DNA of 64,000 nucleotides from Thiotrichaceae bacterium. GTDB lineage: Bacteria > Pseudomonadota > Gammaproteobacteria > Beggiatoales > Beggiatoaceae. Location: contig JAABRD010000019.1 of assembly GCA_011391085.1 (NCBI GenBank), forward strand, positions 1-64,000, given 5' to 3'. Within the stretch, counting starts at the first letter, position 1, and each line of letters begins with the position of its first letter. Below the pieces are notes generated by a model, which did no database searches, was not told the origin of the DNA, and saw only the letters and a program-made list of their open reading frames with translations. Shown one piece after another: positions 38,035-46,902 of the stretch. A program made the position numbers and the translations under genes.

Positions 38035-40026
38035 CTAAAATCGATACTTAAACTGCACATAAAACGCCCTCTGTATTTCGTCTGCCATGACGACTCCACC
38101 ACTGATGCCGGATTCAAATTCACGATGTTGGTTATCAAATAGGTTACGTCCTCCCAAACTCATTTCAAAATAGGGCGCAGGTCGCCACCCGAAGCGGACG
38201 TCGAAACGGCTGTAACTGGCTGTATTTTGATTAGGTACTTCGCCGACATAGTACCAAGCGGTGTCCAGTTCAATTTGTTTGGAGAGAGTGAACAAGGAAC
38301 GCAATGTTGCTTCATGTTTAGGGCTGTCTCCTTCTTCAGAATGGCCTAACAGGGAACGACTTCCCGCATAGAGATGTAAGTTCATTCCCAAATAGCTATA
38401 CGTCCCCACTACTTTCCAAACGTCATTGATTTGCCAAGAGGTTGCCAATTCTACTCCATACGTTTCTCCATACAGTTGATTTTCATTCTGTACCCAAAAA
38501 GTGGGCAGTGGCAAAGTATCTTGAAAATCTATCACCTCTGGCGTCCGTAACTTATCGTATTGATTATAAAACAAGCTGACATCCCATAACCAGTTTGGAC
38601 TGGGATTGAAACGATAACCCAATTCATACGCCCGTAACTCTTCGGCTTGAAAGTGAGGATTGCCAGACAGAATGATTCTTGCCTGGTCTGGCACCACGAG
38701 GATTAAATGCGCGTCTGCATCTGTACGCGACGGTGTGCGCACTGCCTTGGACGCAGCTATCCAAAGACTGTGACGGTCTTCCCAGTTCCATAACAGGCGA
38801 ACCGTGGGTTGTATTTCAAATCCTGAATAATTGTTATGTTCAAACTTGGAACCCAAGGTGAGACGCCCATGGTCAAATAATTTAAAGTCACCTTGGGCAA
38901 ACACACTGACCAACGTATCCCTACGTTGGGTTGGCATATAGGTCATGGTCGGGGAATTGGTCATGTCATCCTTCGTCTGACGCAAATCCACACCGGCTAA
39001 AAATTCCTGAGACTCGTTGGGACGCCAGTGATATTGAAAATCCACATCTAGTGTCCCGCGCCAATCTCCATAAGAAATTTCGTCACGGTTGGTCACATCA
39101 TAATAGGTTTGCAAAATCATATCTCCATTCGAAACGTTGCGCTTCCAGCGTCCTAATACGTTGAAACCACTCAAATAAGTTTTATCGGTCACTAAGGTTG
39201 GCGCCGGCCTGGAAATAAACACCATTTGTTTAGCAAAGCCTGTATAAATGTCCCCTTGGAGAGTTAACGCATCTTGTTTAGTCGCTTCCCAATCGATCCG
39301 AAATCCACCGTGTTTCAATTGCCAGTCATCCTGTTGGGTTTGCCCTTGTACATTGACCAGACCATCATGTTGATAAAATTTGCCAAAGACTCGATAATCG
39401 AGGTCATGGTGCAGTTTGCCACCATGTCGCACCTCTGTAATCAGACGTTCTTGATTGCGCCCCACTTGAGTGGTTATCAAGGAACCAGACGTTTGATGGG
39501 CGGATTGAGTGATAATATTGATAACTCCGTTCACGGCATTGGCCCCCCATAACGAGGCCCCCGGTCCACGAATCACTTCAATACGTTCCACATCTTCTAT
39601 CAACGTATCTTGAACATCCCAATAAACTTCAGAACGTAATGGTGAATAGACACTGCGTCCATCGATCATAACCAGTAATTTGCTGGAAAACATTCCATTG
39701 AAACCACGGGCACTGATAGCCCATTTATGGGCATCAATTCGGGCCACTTCTAAACCAGGCACCATCCGTAACGCTTCTGGAATACTAGTGACACCGGCCC
39801 TACGCAGGTCTTCTTGAGTCATCACAAATAATGCCGCGGCAGTGTCCATCATCTTTTGTTCTTTGCGGGACGCCGAAGTGTAGGTCACGACTTTCACTTG
39901 TAGCAATTCTTCTATAGACAGTTCCGTATAATCTAAATTGTCTATGGGTTGCGCCCCAGCTATCGTGACATTCACAAGAATAGATAAAAGTGTTAAAAGA
40001 AATGAGGGGGTCAAATTATGTTTCAT
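38035..40026 (-). CDS. TonB-dependent outer-membrane receptor
   Basis: A 663-aa receptor. ATG 40026 is chosen because it starts a signal peptide (MKHNLTPSFLLTLLSILVNV, cut after AGA) and the 16 earlier codons add nothing. The plug domain has VFVMT-like strands, RRAGVTSIPEALRMVPGLEV, ARGFNGMFSSKLLVMIDGRS, and EVIRGPGASLWGANAVNGVI; the barrel ends with an aromatic YVQFKYRF. The cargo cannot be read from sequence; such plugs (VKVVTYTSASRKEQ start) are common in receptors next to sensory kinases. It is divergent from the Cache hybrid kinase at 40242, which may control it. Confidence 0.93.
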   Translation of the reverse strand: MKHNLTPSFLLTLLSILVNVTIAGAQPIDNLDYTELSIEELLQVKVVTYTSASRKEQKMMDTAAALFVMTQEDLRRAGVTSIPEALRMVPGLEVARIDAHKWAISARGFNGMFSSKLLVMIDGRSVYSPLRSEVYWDVQDTLIEDVERIEVIRGPGASLWGANAVNGVINIITQSAHQTSGSLITTQVGRNQERLITEVRHGGKLHHDLDYRVFGKFYQHDGLVNVQGQTQQDDWQLKHGGFRIDWEATKQDALTLQGDIYTGFAKQMVFISRPAPTLVTDKTYLSGFNVLGRWKRNVSNGDMILQTYYDVTNRDEISYGDWRGTLDVDFQYHWRPNESQEFLAGVDLRQTKDDMTNSPTMTYMPTQRRDTLVSVFAQGDFKLFDHGRLTLGSKFEHNNYSGFEIQPTVRLLWNWEDRHSLWIAASKAVRTPSRTDADAHLILVVPDQARIILSGNPHFQAEELRAYELGYRFNPSPNWLWDVSLFYNQYDKLRTPEVIDFQDTLPLPTFWVQNENQLYGETYGVELATSWQINDVWKVVGTYSYLGMNLHLYAGSRSLLGHSEEGDSPKHEATLRSLFTLSKQIELDTAWYYVGEVPNQNTASYSRFDVRFGWRPAPYFEMSLGGRNLFDNQHREFESGISGGVVMADEIQRAFYVQFKYRF

Positions 40027-40159
40027 CTGATTTTCAAGACCGACAGTCCTGTTATTTTCAAGGTATCTTGACAAGTTCAGGGAAAATGTTCTACAATGTT
40101 TGCCAAAAGTATGCGTTAATTTATATTATATCACAAGATTTCCTATCAGATTCCCCTAA

Positions 40160-40235
40160 GACTCTCCAGGCGTTCAAAGCGTCGCTTTGAACGCCTGGTT
40201 ATCTTGCTACGCTTTGAACGCCTGGTTAACCTGTT
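40160..40235. repeat. CAGGCGTTCAAAGC palindrome cluster between divergent genes
   Basis: ccaggcgttcaaagcgtcgctttgaacgcctgg followed by a second copy of one arm. It occupies the shared upstream region of the TonB receptor and the kinase, where promoters must also lie; an AT-rich stretch (atttatattatatcacaag, about 40118-40137) is the best promoter candidate for the receptor. Confidence 0.7.
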
Positions 40236-40241
40236 ATTCAC

Positions 40242-43200
40242 ATGTTGCACAAACACTCTCTCGCCTATACCACCCTCATCAAAATGGGCTTTCGAATTGC
40301 CCTCGTGATTATTGCCGTAACACTGGTCAGCTACTGGCATGTCGTTTCCATTTTGGAATCTCAAACCATCGAACAACTGAAAAAGTATATTGTGGAACGT
40401 GGACACCGCGAAAGTCAGTTATTTCAATTGGCCGAAGATAACCACGTCCTTTTCAATACCGAATTTTTAGCACGTTATCAGGCAATGGGCAATCAAGACC
40501 CTCTCGCTGAATTTAACCAATTGTTTGAACAGACTCACGATGGCCTGGTCAAAATGCGCGTTGACTATTATTCGGGTCATGCCCAAACCAATGGCTTGAC
40601 AATTAAAGGAGTGTTTGGTTCGTTCTCCCCCAAAATGACGTTAACACCAAGTTTGCGGCGCGTGGCCATGATAGTGACGGACCTGTTAAGTCAATATGGA
40701 CCTGCCTGGCGGTCGCGGTTTTTTGATGCGTATGCGTTTACACCAGAAGAACTTTTTCTGGGATATTGGCCCGAAGTGTTGTGGTATCCTCAAGCTACTT
40801 CGGGATACGAAATGGCTTCCCAAGAATGGTTTTATGTGGCTGATTTACAGCATAATCCACATCGTCAAACCGTGTGGACAGGTGCTTATTATGATGAAAT
40901 TAGTAAAGTTTGGTTAGTTTCTTGTGTCACTCCTCTGGATGTGGAAGGCAAGCATCTGTTGTCGATGGGGAGTGATGTTAAACTGAGTGACTTGTTTGGT
41001 CGTACTATAGAGAACCATATTGAAGGCGCCACCAATCTGATTTTTCGCACCGACGGGCGTCTCCTCGCCCATCCAGAATATATGAAGGACATTGAGAAAA
41101 CGGGGGGGTTATTTGATATGCGGCGGGATGGTAATGCCGAGTTACGTCATCTGTTTGAATTAGTGAAACAACGTCCCTCTGGTACCGTGGTCATTGACGA
41201 TTCCAAAGACAATAACTTTTTAGCGGTCACGAACATCGAGGGACCTGATTGGTATTTGGTGATCGTGTATCCCAAATCTTTATTGGCCACCCAAGCGTTT
41301 AATACAGCACGTTGGATACTGATATTAGGTATTCTGTCTCTATTATTAGAGGTCGCCATTTTATTTTGGGTGCTACGCACTCAAATTGCCCAACCCTTGC
41401 AACGTTTTATTGAAGCCACGCAACGAATTGCCTCTGGCCATTTTGACATTCTGTTGGATACTCGCCGAGAAGATGAACTCGGTTTACTCGCCTATTCCTT
41501 CAATCTGATGGCGGCTGGGGTTGCCAACCGTGAAATAGCCAATCAGCAAATAGAAGACGTGTGGAAAGAATATAATCATCGCCTCGAACATGAAATAGCC
41601 GAGAGAACCAGTGAACTGGCAGAAAACAACCGGCTGTTGCAACAGAAAATGGAATCGCTACGAGAAAACGAAACCCGTTATCGAATTCTCTTTGAAGAAT
41701 CTCCCGTTTCGCTGTGGGAAGAAGATTTTTCAGGAGTCAAACAGGCCATAGATAAGTTACGAGAATCAGGTATCACTGACGTTAGCAGTTATTTTAAGAA
41801 GCATCCCGAAATAGTAATAGAGTACATCCCCCTGGTCAAAGTGATCGATGTTAACCAAGCCACGTTAACCTTGTACAAAGCGACCAGCAAAGAACAATTA
41901 TTAGGGAATCTCAATCATATCGTAGTCGATGCCGTGGCTGCTTTTACCGAAGAATTTTCTGCCATAGCCGAAGGTAAAACGGCCCTGTCTTTAGAAATTG
42001 ACAACCTCACTTTGCAAGGCGAGGTAAAACAAATTTTGTTCAAAATGTCAGCCGTTCCAGAGTTTAACTATGCAAAGGTGTTTGTGTCCTTGGTGGATAT
42101 TACCGAACGCAAACGGGCTGAACAATTTCTCCAAGAATACAATCAACGCCTCGAACAAGAAATTGCGGAACGTACCAAAGCGTTACGAGAAAGTGAAGAA
42201 CGCTTTGACCTGGCTTTGCGGGGGGCAAATGATGGGTTATGGGATTGGAACATTCAGACCAATCGAACTTATCTCTCACCACGTTATTGCCAAATCATTG
42301 GACTTCCGACCTCCAGTGAAGTGGGGCTTGAAGAATTTTTACAGTGGATTCATCCAGAAGATGCAGGCAGAGTTAATCATATTCTCCAGGCTTATCTTAG
42401 CAAACACACACCGTCTTACGAAATCGTGTACCGGGTCAAACAGGTTGCGCGGGAAGATTACCTTTGGTTGTTATCTCGTGGCACTGCGGTATGGAATGAA
42501 CAAGGGCAACCACTTCGCATGGTGGGCACCATCATGAACATCACGGCACACAAGCAAGCGGAGGCTAAATTACAAGCCGCTTTAAATGAACTCCAACGGT
42601 TTAAAACCATGTTGGACTTCACCTTAGATGGCATCTATATGGAAGATGCCCAAACATTCCAATTCTTTTATGCGAATCAAGGTGCCGTTGCCCAAGTGGG
42701 TTATACTCAGGCGGAACTTTTGCAGATGACTCCTTCAGATTTGTTAGTCAATTTCTCGTCAGAACAAATCCAAGAAATGGCTAATCGGCTTCGCAACAGT
42801 ACACCCCCATCGATTACTCTCGAAGCTATCATACGACGTAAAGATGGTTCTCTCTTTCCGATTGAACTTTTTTTACAATATATTGCTATCCACGACCAGG
42901 GTTATTTTATCGCTTTTGTCCGTGACATCACCGAACGTAAACAAGCAGAACTGGCGTTGCAAGCCGCTAAAGAAGCGGCGGAGGCAGCAAACGTGGCAAA
43001 AAGTACATTCTTGGCCAATATGAGTCATGAGTTACGCACTCCCCTCAATGGAGTTCTAGGCTACACTCAAATTCTGAGTCGGGATAAGACGTTAACCGCA
43101 AAACAACAAGAAGGGATTGGCATCATTCAACGTAGCGGAGAATATTTACTTACCTTGATTAACGACGTGTTGGACCTCTCCAAAATTGAAGCGGGTCGGG

Positions 43201-44372
43201 TCGAACTCTATCCTGTCGATATTAACTTTAGTCACTTCTTACAAGGTATCCGAGAACTGTTTCAAATGCGGGCCGAACAAAAACACATTGCGTTTATTTT
43301 TGAACCTCTCTCTCGCCTACCCACTGGAATACAGGCAGACGAGAAGAGATTACGCCAGATACTTATTAATTTGTTAGGGAACGCGGTCAAATTCACTGAG
43401 AAAGGGGGAGTCACTCTCAAAGTGGGTTATGACCCAGATAATCGGTTCCGGTTTCAAGTGGAAGACACCGGCATTGGAATTGACCAACAGGAACTGGACC
43501 GCATCTTTCTCCCCTTTCAACAAGTCGGACACCAAAGCTACCGGGCAGAAGGCACTGGCTTAGGACTCTCTATCACCAAAAAATTGGTCGAGATGATGGG
43601 CGGAGAATTGCGCGTCACCAGTGTTTTGGGTCAGGGTAGCACATTTTGGATAGTTTTGGATTTACCGGAAACTGATTTAATTTCTACTACGGTAGAAGAA
43701 AAACCGATGATTATTGGTTTTCAGGGACCACCCCGCAAAATTTTAGTTGTAGATGACAAATGGGAAAATCGCTTGATTCTCATCAATCTCCTAACCTCTT
43801 TGGGCTTTGACGTGTTAGAAGCCAATCATGGCAAAGAAGGATTGGAAATGGCACAACGTTGGTCGCCCGATTTGATTTTGAGTGATTTAGTGATGCCAGT
43901 CATGGATGGTTTTGAATTGACTCGCCAACTCCGCAACATACCGCAATTCCAAACTGTGCCAGTGATAGCCGTGTCAGCCAGCGTCTTTGACTGGCATCAG
44001 CAAGAAAGTGTGGCCGCCGGTTGCAATGATTTTGTTCCCAAACCAATTCGTACCGAGGTGTTGTTGGAAGTCTTACGCAAGCATTTGGAATTGACTTGGA
44101 TTTATGAAGAACCAGAACTCACGGTTTCAAAAGAAATTCCCGTACATTCGGAAGAGTCTGCCACCACGTTGGTAGGTCCTGCGCCGGACCAGGCAACTGA
44201 ACTTTATGAATTAGTCATGATGGGTGACATCACAGGGATTCTGGACACCTTGGAGGCTTGGGAACAAACAGAATCACAATTAGGGCCGTTTATTAGAAAA
44301 TTTCGGCAGTTAGCTAAGAATTTTGAGGAGAAGCAGATGGAGGAATTGATACGGCAGTATGTCACCGACTAA
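40242..44372 (+). CDS. membrane Cache-HAMP-PAS hybrid sensor histidine kinase
   Basis: A 1376-aa hybrid kinase. TM1 about 15-35; a periplasmic double-Cache sensor about 40-345 (WFYVADLQ, WTGAYYDE, VSCVTPL, WYLVIVYP); TM2 about 353-377; HAMP about 378-430; a coiled coil (EIAERTSELAENN); three PAS-type modules (about 490-625, 645-775, 780-900); HisKA (MSHELRTPLNG, His about 929); HATPase (NLLGNAVKFTE, DTGIGID, GTGLGLS); receiver (Asp about 1213 in LILSDLVMPVMDGF); and a C-terminal helical extension of about 95 residues with no recognised domain. The periplasmic Cache domain should bind a small ligand. Its partner may be the divergently transcribed TonB receptor, but no separate regulator or HPt is next to it. 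Confidence 0.93.
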   Translation: MLHKHSLAYTTLIKMGFRIALVIIAVTLVSYWHVVSILESQTIEQLKKYIVERGHRESQLFQLAEDNHVLFNTEFLARYQAMGNQDPLAEFNQLFEQTHDGLVKMRVDYYSGHAQTNGLTIKGVFGSFSPKMTLTPSLRRVAMIVTDLLSQYGPAWRSRFFDAYAFTPEELFLGYWPEVLWYPQATSGYEMASQEWFYVADLQHNPHRQTVWTGAYYDEISKVWLVSCVTPLDVEGKHLLSMGSDVKLSDLFGRTIENHIEGATNLIFRTDGRLLAHPEYMKDIEKTGGLFDMRRDGNAELRHLFELVKQRPSGTVVIDDSKDNNFLAVTNIEGPDWYLVIVYPKSLLATQAFNTARWILILGILSLLLEVAILFWVLRTQIAQPLQRFIEATQRIASGHFDILLDTRREDELGLLAYSFNLMAAGVANREIANQQIEDVWKEYNHRLEHEIAERTSELAENNRLLQQKMESLRENETRYRILFEESPVSLWEEDFSGVKQAIDKLRESGITDVSSYFKKHPEIVIEYIPLVKVIDVNQATLTLYKATSKEQLLGNLNHIVVDAVAAFTEEFSAIAEGKTALSLEIDNLTLQGEVKQILFKMSAVPEFNYAKVFVSLVDITERKRAEQFLQEYNQRLEQEIAERTKALRESEERFDLALRGANDGLWDWNIQTNRTYLSPRYCQIIGLPTSSEVGLEEFLQWIHPEDAGRVNHILQAYLSKHTPSYEIVYRVKQVAREDYLWLLSRGTAVWNEQGQPLRMVGTIMNITAHKQAEAKLQAALNELQRFKTMLDFTLDGIYMEDAQTFQFFYANQGAVAQVGYTQAELLQMTPSDLLVNFSSEQIQEMANRLRNSTPPSITLEAIIRRKDGSLFPIELFLQYIAIHDQGYFIAFVRDITERKQAELALQAAKEAAEAANVAKSTFLANMSHELRTPLNGVLGYTQILSRDKTLTAKQQEGIGIIQRSGEYLLTLINDVLDLSKIEAGRVELYPVDINFSHFLQGIRELFQMRAEQKHIAFIFEPLSRLPTGIQADEKRLRQILINLLGNAVKFTEKGGVTLKVGYDPDNRFRFQVEDTGIGIDQQELDRIFLPFQQVGHQSYRAEGTGLGLSITKKLVEMMGGELRVTSVLGQGSTFWIVLDLPETDLISTTVEEKPMIIGFQGPPRKILVVDDKWENRLILINLLTSLGFDVLEANHGKEGLEMAQRWSPDLILSDLVMPVMDGFELTRQLRNIPQFQTVPVIAVSASVFDWHQQESVAAGCNDFVPKPIRTEVLLEVLRKHLELTWIYEEPELTVSKEIPVHSEESATTLVGPAPDQATELYELVMMGDITGILDTLEAWEQTESQLGPFIRKFRQLAKNFEEKQMEELIRQYVTD

Positions 44373-44420
44373 AGCCTTAATGTCATCTAAACTAAGAAAT
44401 CTCCCCGAAATTAACCGACA

Positions 44421-44533
44421 GGTGGACTAGAGGCTTCAGCCGGTAGCCAGGTAGGGTGGGCAATGTCTTTTTGTTGCCCACCATTTAGGTGGTGAAATAG
44501 GTGGGCAACGGTAAACCACGTTGCCCACCCTAC
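44421..44533. repeat. GGACTAGAGGCTTCAGCCGG half-copy and GGGTGGGCAA palindrome
   Basis: A GGTGGACTAGAGGCTTCAGCC unit is followed at 44451-44533 by a complete GGGTGGGCAA inverted repeat. The rest of 44373-44667 has no gene; a GAAACTGAGTTTC unit lies at 44640-44656. Confidence 0.8.
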
Positions 44534-44667
44534 AAATACTAAACGCAACCTTAAAGTGTTCCGCCCGGTGAAGCGGAAATCGTGTTGGTGATTAACTCGA
44601 AAGGGGTCAAACGCCGGCACCATGAGGATTTTGAAATGAAAACAGAAACTGAGTTTCTCCCTGACCT

Positions 44668-46365
44668 TTACAACTCGTCTATCATCTCGATAAACCCACA
44701 TGGGCACTCATGCACACACACTCCGCAACCTTTGCAATAATCATAATCAAACACGTAATGCGACCCATCACTGGCCAATTCCTTGGTCTTCAATACCGCG
44801 GAATCAGGGCACAAGGTCCAACAATTATCGCACGCTAAACAGTTCCCACACGAAAAACACCGTTGACTTTCTTTGGTAATGAGGGGGCCATGCAGGGTGG
44901 TCGTAATCTCCTCATCTCCTGTGCGCTGGTTGACAGGCAAAGTCGGTTCTTGAACCCGGGGTCCCGGTTCATAATAATTCACATTCAAGCGTTCAAACCC
45001 AATCGATTTTCCTTCTCCTTCCTCTGGCAATGCTAGAGATTGTAATTCACAAATAATCGCCCGGGCCGCCCTACGTCCATCACCGACTGCCGCGGTTACG
45101 GTGCCTGCATTCCCTGTGGCATCTCCGCCTACGTAAATGCCAGGATGGTCGACTAAACGTCCAAACCGGTCCGCTTTTAAATAGGAACGATTGCCTACCA
45201 ACATTTCCATCCCCATAGGGTCAATCACTTGACCTACGGCAGGAATGACTTGGTCAACGTTTAAAATGGTCTCCGTTCCTTCAAAAGCGATGCGTTTGAG
45301 TTTACCACTGGCCTGTTTGAGTTTCTTCATGTGGACCAATTCCACGCCAACCACTCGTTCACCGCGGAGGATGAGGCGACGAATGCCGCGATATTCATGG
45401 ATAATGACACCTTCTTCTAAAGCCTCCTCCACTTCCCGCGGAATGGCCGGCATCGCTTCGGAAACGGGTACGCCAGGTCTAGGAATGGGTTTATGAGAGA
45501 TGATATGGACTTCCGAAACGCCGGCCCGTTTCATCACACGCGCCATATCTACCGCAGTATTCCCAGCCCCAATAATGGCGACACTTTTCGGCGTGGGTAC
45601 CGTACCAATGTCGATCCAGCCTTTTAACAATTCCAAGCCTGAATGTAAATCGCGTGGAACCGCACCATCAATACTCCATTCGGCACTGCGTTGGGCACCG
45701 GGACCTAGAAATACGGCAGGATATTGTTGCTGTAATTCATTTAAGTGCATATCTCGTCCCAGCCGTGTCCGGGGTTTAAACGTGATACCATCGAGAGACA
45801 GGATTCTCCCCAACTCTGCATCTAAGACCGAACGGGGGAGACGATAAGGAGGTAACGCGGTGCGTAACGTGCCACCAGATTCGGTACGTTCATCAAAAAT
45901 AACCGCCCGATAGCCACCTCTGACGAGATGATAAGCGGTGGCAACACCTGCTGGACCTGCGCCCACAATAGCAATTTCTGGGGCTGATTTATCTACAGGT
46001 TTCACAGGATAAGGCCAGTTATTGGCAATCGCTTCGTCTCCTAAGAAACGTTCAACGGCGTGAATCGCAATGGGTTCATCATATTGACCACGGTTACAAG
46101 CCGCTTCACAAGGATGCGGACACACGCGGCCAGTGATAGCGGGTATCGGATTGACGGCCACCAAAGTTTCCCAAGCCAATTGATTATGACCGGCTTGAAC
46201 ATGCGCTAGATACGCTTGGGCATCTTCACCGGCGGGACAGGCCGAATGACAAGGGGCTGGCTGATGATGATGTTGCGGTTTTTGAACGCGCCACGTCCCC
46301 GTTTTAAAATTGATGGAAGTGCCTGGTAAAGCATAACCACTCCGAGTTAGGATGAGTGCTGCCAT
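44668..46365 (-). CDS. NAD(P)-linked FAD/Fe-S oxidoreductase (GltD/DsrL-like)
   Basis: A 565-aa flavoprotein. ATG 46365 is preferred: AAGGTG lies nine bases upstream, and the longer GTG start falls inside that site. Order: N-terminal Fe-S domain (CHSACPAG about 39-46, GRVCPHPCEAACNRG about 80-94), FAD-binding domain (IAIVGAGPAGVATAYHL), NAD(P)-binding domain (VAIIGAGNTAVDMARVMKRAG), closing YVGGDATGNAGTVTAAVGDGR, and a C-terminal two-[4Fe-4S] ferredoxin (CGNCLACDNCWTLCP, CKGCGVCVHECP). It resembles the small subunit of glutamate synthase and the DsrL family that feeds electrons to or from sulfite reductase in sulfur oxidisers. No dsr, glt or 2-oxoacid oxidoreductase genes adjoin it, so the electron partner is unknown. 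Confidence 0.85.
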   Translation of the reverse strand: MAALILTRSGYALPGTSINFKTGTWRVQKPQHHHQPAPCHSACPAGEDAQAYLAHVQAGHNQLAWETLVAVNPIPAITGRVCPHPCEAACNRGQYDEPIAIHAVERFLGDEAIANNWPYPVKPVDKSAPEIAIVGAGPAGVATAYHLVRGGYRAVIFDERTESGGTLRTALPPYRLPRSVLDAELGRILSLDGITFKPRTRLGRDMHLNELQQQYPAVFLGPGAQRSAEWSIDGAVPRDLHSGLELLKGWIDIGTVPTPKSVAIIGAGNTAVDMARVMKRAGVSEVHIISHKPIPRPGVPVSEAMPAIPREVEEALEEGVIIHEYRGIRRLILRGERVVGVELVHMKKLKQASGKLKRIAFEGTETILNVDQVIPAVGQVIDPMGMEMLVGNRSYLKADRFGRLVDHPGIYVGGDATGNAGTVTAAVGDGRRAARAIICELQSLALPEEGEGKSIGFERLNVNYYEPGPRVQEPTLPVNQRTGDEEITTTLHGPLITKESQRCFSCGNCLACDNCWTLCPDSAVLKTKELASDGSHYVFDYDYCKGCGVCVHECPCGFIEMIDEL

Positions 46366-46424
46366 ATTGTGTTTCACCTTAATTGTAGAAATGAGTTGTT
46401 GGTTGTGAATTGTCGGTCGCCTAG

Positions 46425-46826
46425 AAACTCAGTTTCTTAAAAAAACTGAGTTTCTTACAAACAGGTTGTCTGATTTGTTAATAGATATTTTTGAGGTCTT
46501 CTTTATGACTGGCATTCATGTTAGCCTAATGACATAATTAAGTCAACATCTATACTTATTATCTTTGTCAGTTTGGACGATAACATGGTTTATCACAAGA
46601 ACTCTTGATGGAATTGGCACAGTTACAGCCCTGTAGGGAGGGCGAACCAACGAAAGTCTAATCTCCATTATTCATTATTCATTCTCCGACGACGATTTGT
46701 CAAGGGCAATTTCTCGTTCCCACGCGCCGGCGTGGGAATGCCGAGGGGCAACGCGCCAGCGTTGCGGGAACGGGACGCGGGCGCGTTGCCCACCGCATTC
46801 CCACGCGCCCGCGTGGGAACGAGACA
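46425..46826. repeat. GAAACTCAGTTTCTT and GTTCCCACGC-GCGTGGGAAC repeats
   Basis: 46425-46457 has two opposed GAAACTCAGTTTCTT units. 46710-46826 is a compound palindrome, CTCGTTCCCACGCG ... CGCGTGGGAACGAG, enclosing smaller GGGCAACGCG palindromes. The latter family also occurs at 56338-56446 and 59515-59551. Between them (46458-46709) I see no gene. Confidence 0.82.
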
Positions 46827-46902
46827 ATAAAGTATTCGTGACGTGAGACCTCCGAGGTCTGACCGAAAGTTTCACCACTCCCTTGTGCATCACTACCATA
46901 TT

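Noticed and set aside
44411-44707. 98-codon minus-strand ORF before the flavoprotein stop
   Set aside because: Mostly translated GGGTGGGCAA and GAAACTGAG repeats.
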